DNA from: Cyanobacteria bacterium SIG28
Lineage (GTDB): Bacteria; Cyanobacteriota; Vampirovibrionia; Gastranaerophilales; Gastranaerophilaceae
Assembly (NCBI GenBank): GCA_015152525.1
Contig: SUTU01000001.1
Coordinates: forward strand, 101,240-165,239
Direction of reading: 5' to 3'
Length of the DNA stretch: 64,000 nt
The position numbers were made by a program, and so were the translations under genes. Under the pieces are notes generated by a model that saw only the letters and a program-made list of their open reading frames with translations, had not been told where the DNA came from and searched no databases. Positions within the stretch are counted from its first letter, which is position 1; each line of letters begins with the position of its first letter. This document shows positions 1-10,283 of the stretch, in pieces.

Positions 1-925
1 CAATTATCAATGAAAAAGAAACAAGCTTAACATGCATAGCACCCAGCACAAGCATTACAAGTAAGAGTAATTTATTAAAAACATTTACTTTACTATCAAG
101 TATTGATAATAGAAATATTAACAGGGCATAACAGTATGACAAAATAAAGCCTAAAGAATGAGACTCTACCAAAATATGCCACCATTCAACAATATAAGTT
201 CGAGTCATTGTATTGGCAGAAAGTAAAAATCCTAAATAATCTGTTCCATAAGGATTAATTATTAACAAAATTGAAGCTAATAAAAAAACTATAAAATATT
301 TTTTCCAACGCTGTTTTGTTATCACAGCATTTAACAAATATAAGAAAATCAAACCCAAGCCCGATACAATACCGCCATGAAGATTGTTCCAAATAATTGT
401 GAGCGGTAATATTAGCCATATACAATTCGAATTTTTAGCTCTATATTTTTCCAACAGATATAAAAATATTGAAAAGAACATAAAACTAAACATTTGACAT
501 CTTACAATACTACCGTTTATACTGCTAAACAGAATTAAAAAGAGAATTATCGGAAACAGAAGTTTTGGATAATTTTTTGATTGTAAACTTTGAGTTTTTA
601 AAACAAAAAATGCTGTAAAAAACATTAAAAATGAATGTAAGAAAATTAACCCAAAAGTTCCAATATGCTTTAAAAACCAATAGAAAACAACACCGGAACC
701 CCATTCATGGTCATACCATTTGTGAGTAGGCGTATAAGAAAGAAAATCGTTGTAGTGAATAATCCCTTTTTCTAAAAAAGCTTCACCTACAATTAACCTT
801 GCGTATAAATCATAGTCATAGTTTCTGGATAAACATCCTAAAAACAAACAAAAGAGAAATAATAAAGTATACAAAAACCAAGATTTTGTATACATTTTTT
901 TTAAAACACCGCAATTATTTTCCAT
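1..925 (-). CDS. Multi-pass membrane protein, ArnT/PMT-like or glycan polymerase-like (3' partial, runs off the window edge)
   Basis: Open reverse frame from ATG at 925: MENNCGVLKKMYTKSWFLYTLLFLFCLFLGCLSRNYDYDLYARLIVGEAFLEKGIIHYNDFLSYTPTHKWYDHEWGSG...; many hydrophobic segments. Absent from the ORF track because no stop lies in the window. Confidence 0.6.
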   Translation of the reverse strand, partial: MENNCGVLKKMYTKSWFLYTLLFLFCLFLGCLSRNYDYDLYARLIVGEAFLEKGIIHYNDFLSYTPTHKWYDHEWGSGVVFYWFLKHIGTFGLIFLHSFLMFFTAFFVLKTQSLQSKNYPKLLFPIILFLILFSSINGSIVRCQMFSFMFFSIFLYLLEKYRAKNSNCIWLILPLTIIWNNLHGGIVSGLGLIFLYLLNAVITKQRWKKYFIVFLLASILLIINPYGTDYLGFLLSANTMTRTYIVEWWHILVESHSLGFILSYCYALLIFLLSILDSKVNVFNKLLLLVMLVLGAMHVKLVSFSLII

Positions 926-1041
926 TTTAACTCTCTTCCCTAATCTCATTTACAATTGTAATATAAAAAAAACATTTGTTACTATATACAAGTTTTATGG
1001 TAAAATATTTTTACAAATATATCAGATAAAGGGAGAGGATT

Positions 1042-2283
1042 ATGGGTTTAACTCTTGTAGAAAAAATTATTTCAGAACACGCAGGTAAAAATGTTCATGC
1101 CGGTGAATTAGTTATTTCAAAAGTTGATGTTGCAGCAGTTCAAGACGGCACCGGTCCTCTGACCGTTCAAGAATTTAAAAAACTGGGTGTTCCAAAACTT
1201 AAAAACCCTGAACGTTCAATATTGTTTATTGACCATGCTGCTCCTAGTCCAAGAAAAGAACTTTCAAACACTCATATGGTTTTGAGAGATTTTGCCAAAG
1301 AATACGGTGCCGTTCTTTCTGATATCGGTGCCGGTGTTTGCCACCAAAGACTTATTGAAACTTTTGTAAACCCTGGTGAAGTTTTGGTAGGCGCTGATTC
1401 TCACACTTGCACTTCAGGTGCATTATCTGCTTTTGCTACCGGCATGGGGTCAACTGATATAGCTGTTGCCATGGCCTTAGGCAAAACTTGGCTAAAAGTT
1501 CCTGCTACATTCAAAGTTATTGTTAATGGTAAATTTAAGCCGGGTGTGTGTTCTAAAGACTTAATGTTGCACTTTATCGGTATGATTGGTGCTGATGGTG
1601 CTACATATAAAGCATTAGAATTTTGCGGTGAAGCAATTGAAAACATGACAATGTCAGAACGTTTTACTTTAGCAAACATGGCTGTTGAAGCCGGTGCTAA
1701 ATGCGGATTATTTATTGCTGATGAAAAGACTCGAGAATTTTTAAAAGAAAGAGGACGTGAAGATAAATTTAGACAAATTCTTCCTGATAGCGATGCTGAA
1801 TACGAAAGAATCATTGAGATTAATGCAGAAGATGTTCCACATACAGTTTCTTGTCCTCATACTGTAGACAATACTAAGCCTGCCGAAGAATTATCTGATA
1901 TTAAAGTTAATCAAGTTTTTGTCGGAACTTGTACAAACGGCAGAATTGAAGATTTGCGAGTTGTTGCTGAAATATTGAAAGGGAAAACAGTTCATAGCGA
2001 TGTTAGACTTTTGATATGTCCGGCTTCAAAAGATGTTTTCAAACAAGCATTAAAAGAAGGTTTGATTGATATTTTTGTAGATGCAAATGCTGCAATCTTA
2101 ACATCAGGTTGCGGACCTTGTGTTGGTGTTCATGCCGGCACATTAGGTGATGGTGAAGTTTGTTTAGCAACACAAAACAGAAACTTCCAAGGCAGAATGG
2201 GAAACACTAAAGGTTTTATTTACTTATCTTCTCCATATGTTGCAGCCTACACTGCACTAAGAGGATATATTGCAACAAAATAA
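1042..2283 (+). CDS. leuC: 3-isopropylmalate dehydratase/homoaconitase large subunit family
   Basis: Aconitase-family motifs VGADSHTCTSGALSAFATGMGSTD, FVGTCTNGRIEDL and TSGCGPCVGVHAGTLGDGE; RBS gggagagg. Confidence 0.9.
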   Translation: MGLTLVEKIISEHAGKNVHAGELVISKVDVAAVQDGTGPLTVQEFKKLGVPKLKNPERSILFIDHAAPSPRKELSNTHMVLRDFAKEYGAVLSDIGAGVCHQRLIETFVNPGEVLVGADSHTCTSGALSAFATGMGSTDIAVAMALGKTWLKVPATFKVIVNGKFKPGVCSKDLMLHFIGMIGADGATYKALEFCGEAIENMTMSERFTLANMAVEAGAKCGLFIADEKTREFLKERGREDKFRQILPDSDAEYERIIEINAEDVPHTVSCPHTVDNTKPAEELSDIKVNQVFVGTCTNGRIEDLRVVAEILKGKTVHSDVRLLICPASKDVFKQALKEGLIDIFVDANAAILTSGCGPCVGVHAGTLGDGEVCLATQNRNFQGRMGNTKGFIYLSSPYVAAYTALRGYIATK

Positions 2284-2322
2284 GAACAGGTTTAAAACTT
2301 TGAATATTAAGGAGCTTTTATA

Positions 2323-2808
2323 ATGAATTTATTACTTATAAAACAATTAGCTATAATAAGCGCTATTGCCGGTGTTATTATTGGTTTAATTACTGTTATA
2401 CCATACGTAAGTTTAGTAAGTTTCTTAATACTTTTAACATGCGTTTCCGTATTTGTCCTTGTTTATTTGAAACAAAATGATTTAATCGGGATTATAAGTA
2501 TAAAAGAAGGTTGTATTTTCGGTGCAATAATAGGATTTGTTTCTTTTCTTACTTTTTCCATAATTTATGCACCTATAAGCTCAATATTAGGAACATTAAT
2601 TTCGGCTTATCCTCAAAAACACTTTATCTATTTTGTTACAGATTTCGGAACTTTTGTCATAACAGTTTTTATACTACTTTTTATGGCAGGCTTAAGTGCG
2701 TTATTCAACGGTTTTTCAGGACTTGTAACAGCTTATTTATACGAAATATTTACCGGTATCAAAAAAGAAACTGATGAAAACAACAGTATAGATTTCACCG
2801 TTGAATAA
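2323..2808 (+). CDS. Small hydrophobic membrane protein, unknown function
   Basis: 161 aa ORF with several predicted TM segments; RBS aaggag. Confidence 0.6.
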   Translation: MNLLLIKQLAIISAIAGVIIGLITVIPYVSLVSFLILLTCVSVFVLVYLKQNDLIGIISIKEGCIFGAIIGFVSFLTFSIIYAPISSILGTLISAYPQKHFIYFVTDFGTFVITVFILLFMAGLSALFNGFSGLVTAYLYEIFTGIKKETDENNSIDFTVE

Positions 2809-3019
2809 ATTTTAATAATGTAAAATTTTTATTTTAGAGCATGACATTTTTTCTTGTTTTTGTTAATATCATAGATGTGTGGAGTATTCTTTTTACTTGA
2901 ATAAAACATTACACTGGCTATTTTCGAAATATGTAAATAATTGTAAATTACTTTTTTATAAATAGCAAAAAAAAATATTCACCGGACTTGTATTAAATAG
3001 TTGATGTGTAGGAATTCGT

Positions 3020-4057
3020 ATGATTAAAGCTGTAGACAATACTTCTAAAACGGTTGCATTCACTTCTGATGACAAAAAGAAGAACTCAAAGAATGAAACA
3101 AGAATTTTGCCAAACACAGTTGGTACTCGTGTTAAACAAGGTTTTCAAAAAACATCCAGCGCATTTTTAGATTATCCGGTAAAAGGTTTAAGAGGAGATA
3201 TAAATTCAAATTTTTACGAATTCTTAACTATGGGAACAGTTCCATACCTTCTCGGTAGCGGAATGTTTATGGTAGGTTTCAATTGTGTTAAAGGCTCACT
3301 TAGTCCTAAAGCTCGTTTAAACGGCAAAAAAATGGGATTAGGTGTTGTTTTATACGGTGTAATGAAAAATCTTTCAAAGCATTTGGTTACAAAACCTGTA
3401 GAATTAGCAACAGGTGTTGATACTGAAATGCCTTACGAAAACATTGTATACCCACTTCCAAAAGAAGCCGGTGAAGATGCAAGTATAGAAATTCAACATC
3501 AACAACGTAAAATATTTGACAGTAAAGAGTTTTACAGAAAAGATTTATTACACAGAGATTATTACGACAAAATTGCAAAAAAACTGGGATTTGGAGAGGA
3601 TTTAAACGATTCAATTACAGAAGTTTCTCCTGCTATTCAAAATATTGTTGCAATGTCTAATTTAGCAAAAAGCATTGCTTCATATTCTTGGGCAGCAGTT
3701 GGCGTTATGCTTGCGTCACAAGATTCTTGGTCAAATTTCTTTGACGCATTTACTAACAGACAAAAACAGCCTAATGTAGGTGATTCGAAACTTGTTGGCG
3801 GAATTAAAAACTTTGGTAAAAACACATGGAACGTTACAAAAGCTTTCGGAACATCGTTGGTTGAGTCTTCTAAATCATTATGGAACGGCAATCCTGCATA
3901 CAGCGGTTTCAAGAAACATGCCGGTAAAACTCTTGTTTCAACAGCGGTTGCACTTACTGTAGTTTTAACAGCAAACGTAATTACTAAAGCAAAAGATATG
4001 ACAAAAAATAAGAATAAAAACACTATCGACAAAACCAAAGAAAGTACGGTGATTTAG
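3020..4057 (+). CDS. Hypothetical protein, lineage-specific; partly similar to the next ORF
   Basis: 345 aa ORF; N-terminus ...TVAFTSDDKKK; PKARL...KPVELATGVD block shared with the downstream ORF. Confidence 0.6.
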   Translation: MIKAVDNTSKTVAFTSDDKKKNSKNETRILPNTVGTRVKQGFQKTSSAFLDYPVKGLRGDINSNFYEFLTMGTVPYLLGSGMFMVGFNCVKGSLSPKARLNGKKMGLGVVLYGVMKNLSKHLVTKPVELATGVDTEMPYENIVYPLPKEAGEDASIEIQHQQRKIFDSKEFYRKDLLHRDYYDKIAKKLGFGEDLNDSITEVSPAIQNIVAMSNLAKSIASYSWAAVGVMLASQDSWSNFFDAFTNRQKQPNVGDSKLVGGIKNFGKNTWNVTKAFGTSLVESSKSLWNGNPAYSGFKKHAGKTLVSTAVALTVVLTANVITKAKDMTKNKNKNTIDKTKESTVI

Positions 4058-4059
4058 TT

Positions 4060-6735
4060 ATGGCAATTAATCCTATACAAATTAATATAAATAACACTAA
4101 ATCAGTATCCTTTAAAAAGAAAGAATACAAATCTTACTTGCAAGCTGAAGGTGCAGTTGATACAACAAACAATGTTAAACCATTACCGGGTAAGGGTCAT
4201 TTAATACACGATGGTATTTCAAACAAAGTTAAATATTTCTTTAAAGATATTGCATACGATTTTAAATCAATTAAAAACGCATTCAACGGAACCGCTAATG
4301 ATCACCAATCAGGAAGACTTAATGATGTAGGACTAAAACTCAGCGGTATCGGAATTGCAACTTATTTAGCCTCAAAAACAACTGATCCGAGAGCAAGATT
4401 AATGGAGTATGTTGGTTTAGGTGCATTCCTTGCAGCAATGGATTTATATCCAAAACTAGCTATCAATAAGCCTGCCGAACTAATTCACGGGTTTGAAATT
4501 GATAAACAGTTTATAGATGACCAAGGCAGAAAAAAATCCGTTTACCAAGACAGCAACTATATTCCATATGACTTATACAGAGGAGAAGCTAAAGGTGAAT
4601 CTTTAGAAGAAATCGGCGACAATATGGGAATTCCTAAAAACATCGTAAATCGCAACGATTTAACAAGAGAACAAACCCGAAAAATTGCAACACAAAGTAA
4701 TACGCTTTGGATGTTAACTGCTTGTGCGACTCCTGCAATGACAGCTTTGATTTGCAGAGGATTAGAAGAACCTTTAGGATACGGTATTCAACAAGTTCGT
4801 AACGCAAAGCATAACAACAGAATTTCTAAAATGCTTCAAAAAACAACAAATATGACTACAGATGTTAACTCTATAAAAACAAACGGACTTAGCCATACAG
4901 TTGAAAATCTTATTTCTAAATATAAAGGTGAGGAATTACCACAAGAAGTATTTGAAAAAATATCTAATTTGATAACCAAAGATATTGATGCAAATACTTC
5001 CGAAGGCATAAAAGAAGATTTAGCAAGAATTTTAAGAAGCGGTAAAAATGGTGCAGACTCATACGTTGTTAATGCAAGTTCTGCTGACAATATAGTTGAA
5101 GCCGTTAAAAAACTGGTTCCGAAAAATAACAGCGATAGTGTTAAAAACGCATTAATACCTACTAAAGCAGAAATTGAAACGATTTTAGAGAAATACGCGC
5201 CTAAATCAGAATTAGAAAAAGGTGCAACACTAACGAAAGAAAATATAAGCGAATTTAGAACAGAATTAAGCAAATTAATCGAAAGTAAGACAAAAAGTCT
5301 TTCAGATGTTCCTGCAGATTATCTTAAAAACAGAAGCAATAGTATTGTCGAAGGTGCTGCAAATGTTCTTCAAACTAAAAAATCAAATTTTGTAAGTGAA
5401 AACGTATTAAAAGATGTTGTTAATTTTGCAAAAGTTATTGGCGATTTTAAAAATAATGACAAGCTTTTAGACAGTACAAAATCTTTCAAATTTGAATTTG
5501 CGCCACAAACAGTTATTGCTCGTTCTTATAACAAATTTCAAGATACACTCTTAAAAGAACTTAAAATTTCTTACAAAGATTTAAAGCTAATGGAAGAATC
5601 TGAAAAAGCAACTGCAGAAATTTTTGACAAAAAATTAACAGAGCTTTGTAAAGACGAAGCCAGATACAACAAAACCGTTAAAAAACTTGGCAAAATAATT
5701 TCTGACATGGAAATTCAGCTTGACGGTAAAAACGCAGATTCTTCTCACATCAAAGATTTAATAACAGCAATTGAAAACAACTATAATAAGACTGCTCAAA
5801 GATTAGCAGAGCTTGATTCTAATAAGTTTAAAAACACTATTGATAAACTGGTTAAAGAAGACCCTAAAACATTGTCTAACACAGTTACATCTAAAACCGA
5901 TTTAAGAGAATTTTTAGACGGTATTAGAGTTGACAAGTACGCTGACATTAACAACATTAAATACTGGTCAGAAGAATTTGGACATAAGGGAAGAATTGAT
6001 TATGCTAAACATAACGCAAAAGGCATAGGTTCTTCAAAGAATTTTGTAATAGACAGAATTGTTGACAGATATTCAGGTGCTAAAAATTCATTCTACAGAA
6101 CATTACATTTGTTTGACGTTTATAAAAGAGCTGCAAATCCTGCAGACTTTAGCGCTAATCCGGAATACGCTAACGAACTTATCAACAAGGGTAAAGCTAC
6201 TCTAATGACAGCTAATAGTTCTGAGCACACTTTGAAATTAAATACAATCAATGGCGCAAATTTCTACAAAGATTTATTCAATACAATCTGGAAACCTGAA
6301 GATTACACCAATAGCGGTATCAAGTCTAAAGGCTTTGTTACTGATACAACTAAAGCCGCTCTTAAAGATGTGAATGAAGCTGCTTCAGGAAACGTTTTAG
6401 ACAGATTCCAACAATATATTATGCGTTTCAAACATATTGTCGGAAATAATGATATAGATTTTACGAAACCGGAACACAAATTAGACACATCTGTCTTAAA
6501 CAAGTACGAAAAAAGCGCTAAAACCAGACTTTCTATTTTTAACCTTGTAGGTCAAAATCCGGCTGAAATGCTTCGAAATTCTGCTAAAAACAAATATGCA
6601 TCTACAAAATGGCTAAGAATTATGTCTGTAATAACAGCCGGTATATTTAGTACCGCAATTCTTGCTCAATTCGGATTTGGAAAAATTAGAAACCCACAAA
6701 ATATAAAAAAGCAGGTGAATGATGAAGTTAAATAG
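4060..6735 (+). CDS. Large hypothetical protein with TM segments and coiled-coil-like regions
   Basis: 891 aa ORF starting 2 nt after the previous stop; N-terminus MAINPIQININNTKSVSFKKKE; PRARL...KPAELIHGFEID block. Confidence 0.65.
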   Translation: MAINPIQININNTKSVSFKKKEYKSYLQAEGAVDTTNNVKPLPGKGHLIHDGISNKVKYFFKDIAYDFKSIKNAFNGTANDHQSGRLNDVGLKLSGIGIATYLASKTTDPRARLMEYVGLGAFLAAMDLYPKLAINKPAELIHGFEIDKQFIDDQGRKKSVYQDSNYIPYDLYRGEAKGESLEEIGDNMGIPKNIVNRNDLTREQTRKIATQSNTLWMLTACATPAMTALICRGLEEPLGYGIQQVRNAKHNNRISKMLQKTTNMTTDVNSIKTNGLSHTVENLISKYKGEELPQEVFEKISNLITKDIDANTSEGIKEDLARILRSGKNGADSYVVNASSADNIVEAVKKLVPKNNSDSVKNALIPTKAEIETILEKYAPKSELEKGATLTKENISEFRTELSKLIESKTKSLSDVPADYLKNRSNSIVEGAANVLQTKKSNFVSENVLKDVVNFAKVIGDFKNNDKLLDSTKSFKFEFAPQTVIARSYNKFQDTLLKELKISYKDLKLMEESEKATAEIFDKKLTELCKDEARYNKTVKKLGKIISDMEIQLDGKNADSSHIKDLITAIENNYNKTAQRLAELDSNKFKNTIDKLVKEDPKTLSNTVTSKTDLREFLDGIRVDKYADINNIKYWSEEFGHKGRIDYAKHNAKGIGSSKNFVIDRIVDRYSGAKNSFYRTLHLFDVYKRAANPADFSANPEYANELINKGKATLMTANSSEHTLKLNTINGANFYKDLFNTIWKPEDYTNSGIKSKGFVTDTTKAALKDVNEAASGNVLDRFQQYIMRFKHIVGNNDIDFTKPEHKLDTSVLNKYEKSAKTRLSIFNLVGQNPAEMLRNSAKNKYASTKWLRIMSVITAGIFSTAILAQFGFGKIRNPQNIKKQVNDEVK

Positions 6736-8593
6736 TCTTTTTATCAATCCTATACAAGCTAAAACACCACAGATTATTCCAACCATGAAAGGTGCGGATT
6801 TTGAACCAACACAAAAAACTCAAAATCCGGAATTAGTAATGGCTTATCTTCAATATTCTGCCGTTGCAAATGCTCCTGCTGTTAACAAAGTTGACAAGGT
6901 TTTAGAAACCGAAAAACAACCTTATAAAAACAATTTAAGGTCAATGATACAAAACAATCGTTCTGTAATGTTGGCAATAGTTCCAAGATCATTTACAGCT
7001 CAAGATTTAAACGGCGATGAAAAAATATCACTAAGCCAAGGTGAAAAAGCAGGAACTTTATTAAGCGCAATTGAACGTCTGGATGAAGTTAAGAATGACG
7101 GATTTAACACTATCCACATTTTACCTATTCATCCACCGGGGTTAAAAAATGCTATGGGAACAGCAGGTTCTTTATATTCTCCTGCAAGATTTTTAGAAGA
7201 AGACGGAACTCTGGCTATTGACCCTGTTATCGTTGACAAAAATGACCCAAGAACACCTTCAGAACAGTTTAAAGCCTTTATTGATGAATGCCACAAGCGT
7301 GATATAAAAGTAATGTTAGATTTACCTAGCTGTGCTTCTATCAGCTGGTTTGAAGCTGAACCGGAAATTATGGCATTCGGCAGAAACGGTGAAGATAAAA
7401 CACCTCAAGGCTGGGCTGATATCAGAATGTTTGAACCTTGGGATGATGAAACAAAAAGAACTCTTAACCCAAAATTATTAGAAATGCATAAACAATATGT
7501 TGATGCTTGTATTGATTTAGGTTTAGACGGTATTCGTGCGGACGTTGCCAGAGCGAAACCGCCTGAATTTTGGGATATTTTAATCCCTTATTCAAGAGAA
7601 AAAGACCCTGAATTCGGTTGGTTAGCAGAATCATACACCTATGAATGTGCTTCACCACAAGTTAACATGCCTTACGACAGACCTGAAGACTGTCTAAGAG
7701 CAGGATTTGATGACTATTACGGTCAATTCCACATCTTTAATGAATGGAATACTGCAAAAGAAGTTTATGATAACATCTTGATTAACTTGGATATGTCCCA
7801 CAGGTTACCTGCAGGTAAATCTTGTATCGGTTCGTTTATGACTCACGATGACGTTACAGCTATGAACCATGGCGGTCCGAATTACTGCAATATGACAACA
7901 GTTATACAATCAACAATCCCTATGTGTAACCCTTATTTCGTTGACGGTTTCCAAAGCGGTGATTATTACAATTATCAATATTCTCACAAAGATGATACAG
8001 AAACTGTTACTTATAAAGTTAAACCAAACACAACAGGTCAAACCGTTGCCGAAGGTTTAACAACAGAAGGATACTACAAATACCAGTATTCACCAAAAGA
8101 TGATGACAGTGTAACAAAAGTTCCTTATTACGAAATGGATCACCACGCATTTAAGCTTGATATATTCAATTTATCAAGAAAACCGGGTGGCGATTACCCT
8201 GACATAGGTCGTGTTATGAGAGAAACTCTTAAAATGAGAGAAGAAAATCCGGATTTATTCTCTGATAGAAGCAGCTCTTTCATTATTCTTGATAAAGAAG
8301 GTGATAAAAAAGACCAAATTTTGGCTTATGCAAGACATAACGACGGCAGAACTGCTGTTGTTATTGCCAACAAAAACCCTAACAGAAGATTAACTGGTAC
8401 TATCAAGGTTCCGGGGCTAAAAGAAACTCAAGAACTCAAAAATATGGCACCTAAATATGGTGAGCCAAGCGAATTTCAAGTTGCAGAAGGTGAAATCAGA
8501 GTTGATTTAGCACCATCAGGAGCTTATGTGTTCGAAGTAGACACACCTAACATTCAACAAGACCGAAAAGGTAATGTTTATAAACAAAAATAA
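6719..8593 (+). CDS. GH13 alpha-amylase-family glycoside hydrolase-like protein
   Basis: GLDGIRADVARA (nucleophile region), GWLAESYTYE (acid/base) and GSFMTHDDVTAM motifs; overlaps the preceding ORF by 17 nt. Confidence 0.8.
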   Translation: MMKLNSLFINPIQAKTPQIIPTMKGADFEPTQKTQNPELVMAYLQYSAVANAPAVNKVDKVLETEKQPYKNNLRSMIQNNRSVMLAIVPRSFTAQDLNGDEKISLSQGEKAGTLLSAIERLDEVKNDGFNTIHILPIHPPGLKNAMGTAGSLYSPARFLEEDGTLAIDPVIVDKNDPRTPSEQFKAFIDECHKRDIKVMLDLPSCASISWFEAEPEIMAFGRNGEDKTPQGWADIRMFEPWDDETKRTLNPKLLEMHKQYVDACIDLGLDGIRADVARAKPPEFWDILIPYSREKDPEFGWLAESYTYECASPQVNMPYDRPEDCLRAGFDDYYGQFHIFNEWNTAKEVYDNILINLDMSHRLPAGKSCIGSFMTHDDVTAMNHGGPNYCNMTTVIQSTIPMCNPYFVDGFQSGDYYNYQYSHKDDTETVTYKVKPNTTGQTVAEGLTTEGYYKYQYSPKDDDSVTKVPYYEMDHHAFKLDIFNLSRKPGGDYPDIGRVMRETLKMREENPDLFSDRSSSFIILDKEGDKKDQILAYARHNDGRTAVVIANKNPNRRLTGTIKVPGLKETQELKNMAPKYGEPSEFQVAEGEIRVDLAPSGAYVFEVDTPNIQQDRKGNVYKQK

Positions 8594-8624
8594 TACACAG
8601 CAAACGTTAGATAAAGACGAAAAA

Positions 8625-8657
8625 AATCGGCGGTTTGTCTATGACAAACCGCCGATT
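8625..8657. terminator. Bidirectional intrinsic terminator-like hairpin
   Basis: Perfect 15-bp inverted repeat aatcggcggtttgtc-tat-gacaaaccgccgatt between convergent genes; A tract upstream, T-rich downstream. Confidence 0.75.
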
Positions 8658-8665
8658 GATTTATT

Positions 8666-8845
8666 TTACCAAATTGACGCACCCTGTCCAAGACTGTTTA
8701 TATTAATTTTATTTGGATTTACTTGAAATAAAGGTTTTTTTATTTCTTCATCATCACCTTTTACTGGCGGAGTATAATTTGCATATCCCCAACTTCCGCT
8801 AGTTTGATTAACACTTTCTGTATTACTTGCACCATTAACTGTCAT
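8666..8845 (-). CDS. Small protein (59 aa) of unknown function
   Basis: Reverse ATG at 8845 to TAA at 8666: MTVNGASNTESVNQTSGSWGYANYTPPVKGDDEEIKKPLFQVNPNKININSLGQGASIW*; preceded by gaaagagaggcaaaaaATG; below the ORF-track length cut-off. Confidence 0.6.
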   Translation of the reverse strand: MTVNGASNTESVNQTSGSWGYANYTPPVKGDDEEIKKPLFQVNPNKININSLGQGASIW

Positions 8846-8891
8846 TTTTTGCCTCTCTTTCTATAATAAAAACTTTTCTATATCTTATGTA

Positions 8892-8922
8892 TATATAAAG
8901 TATTTACTATTTAAAAAATTGC
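8892..8922 (-). promoter_or_regulatory. Promoter-like motif GCAATTTTT-N13-CTTTATATA
   Basis: Reverse strand reads gcaattttt taaatagtaaata ctttatata, upstream of the 59-aa ORF; same spacing as copies at 27988 and 45083. Confidence 0.5.
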
Positions 8923-8985
8923 CTTTTTTGATTTAATATATTTACAAAACTTTACATAAGTATATCAAGAGAGCATAATATATCA

Positions 8986-9879
8986 CTATTTATAAACTTC
9001 CGGATTAATTTTTGCAAATTTAGTATTTGCATAAAAATATCTTAAAATCTGGTAAGCATTATATCCTTTTTTTGCAAGATTATTAGCACCATATTGGCTC
9101 ATCCCAACACCATGACCTTTTTTCTTAATCCCATCATCAAATGAAGGAACTGATTTAATATAAGCTAAATCTTTTGTCCAAACCTGACCTGCTGATAGTG
9201 TTTGCCCACCAGCCGAAGCTGAATAATATGCCGGAATTATTTTTCCGTCATGGATTAAAACAACACCTTCGGTTTCAGATACAGCATCATTAGTTTGCGG
9301 TGTTTCAGCACTTGCGCCGCCATAGGCTTGGTCTTCCGGTGTATCATACAAATCATAACCGTATTTGGCACGTTTTCCCATATTAGCCAAAGCATAACTT
9401 CTTGCGGCTATTGCTTGAGCCTTATGAGCATCATGTTCCCAAGAAGAAGGCATTTCTGCAGGTACAACACCTTGAATATATTCTTCCAGAGGTAAATCGT
9501 TTATAACAGTAAGCATATTACCCTTGTTAACAAGTTTAAAATGACCTCTATACCATTTTCGTTTTACGCTAATAAAACCATCATCAGAAGGCTTTATAAC
9601 AATTTTATCACTGTTGATTTTCATAAACTGACCGTCAACTTTTATGGCTATAACACCTTTATACGGTTTAAATTCATAGCCTTGCATTTTTTCCATAACA
9701 TAAATTAATTTGTTAGTATTGCAGTCAATAATTTCAGCTTGTGTTGAGGCACCAATATATGTTTTGTTAACTTCTGTCTGCAAACCAATTTTTATAGCAT
9801 AACAAGGTTGAGGCATTACAAACAAAAAAGCCAATACTATAAAAACTATCCTTAACAAGTAACCAAAATTTAACAACAT
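8986..9879 (-). CDS. SpoIID/LytB domain protein
   Basis: SpoIID motifs NDLPLEEYIQGVVPAEMPSSWEHDAHKAQAIAARSYA and GHGVGMSQYGANNLAKKGYNAYQILRYFY. Confidence 0.85.
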   Translation of the reverse strand: MLLNFGYLLRIVFIVLAFLFVMPQPCYAIKIGLQTEVNKTYIGASTQAEIIDCNTNKLIYVMEKMQGYEFKPYKGVIAIKVDGQFMKINSDKIVIKPSDDGFISVKRKWYRGHFKLVNKGNMLTVINDLPLEEYIQGVVPAEMPSSWEHDAHKAQAIAARSYALANMGKRAKYGYDLYDTPEDQAYGGASAETPQTNDAVSETEGVVLIHDGKIIPAYYSASAGGQTLSAGQVWTKDLAYIKSVPSFDDGIKKKGHGVGMSQYGANNLAKKGYNAYQILRYFYANTKFAKINPEVYK

Positions 9880-9986
9880 AACCTCTTTAAAGAATATTAT
9901 ACAACATAAAACTTTACAAAAAAATATTTTTTACTAGCAAAAAATTTTTTTATGTGTTTTAACAGAAATAGGAAAGGCAGGTTTAT

Positions 9987-10283
9987 ATGTTTATCTCTCC
10001 AATTATGTCAACCAATTTTTACGGTGCAACTCACACACCTAAGATTAACCAATTTAAAATAAACGGCGCTAATGGCAGAAATTTTGATTTTAAAGTTACC
10101 GGTGAATTAGCTAATAAAATTGAAGCTATTGAATACACAGACGGTATTTCCACAAAAATTTTCCAAAACAAAAAAGGGTTTTCGGAAGAACGTCTGGAAA
10201 CTATTATCAAAGACATTGATAAAGATTTAGGAAACGGTGATTTTCTCTACAGCTTAATTAAAGTTGAAAAAACAGGAAAATAA
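9987..10283 (+). CDS. Small hypothetical protein
   Basis: 98 aa ORF with RBS aggaaaggcagg; N-terminus MFISPIMSTNFYGATHTPKINQFKI. Confidence 0.55.
   Translation: MFISPIMSTNFYGATHTPKINQFKINGANGRNFDFKVTGELANKIEAIEYTDGISTKIFQNKKGFSEERLETIIKDIDKDLGNGDFLYSLIKVEKTGK

Noticed and set aside
4836-5273. 145-aa antisense ORF and other antisense ORFs (1401..1814, 3637..4038, 28545..28892, 57108..57479)
   Set aside because: They overlap well-supported genes on the opposite strand, lack RBS and recognisable domains; chance frames in AT-rich DNA.
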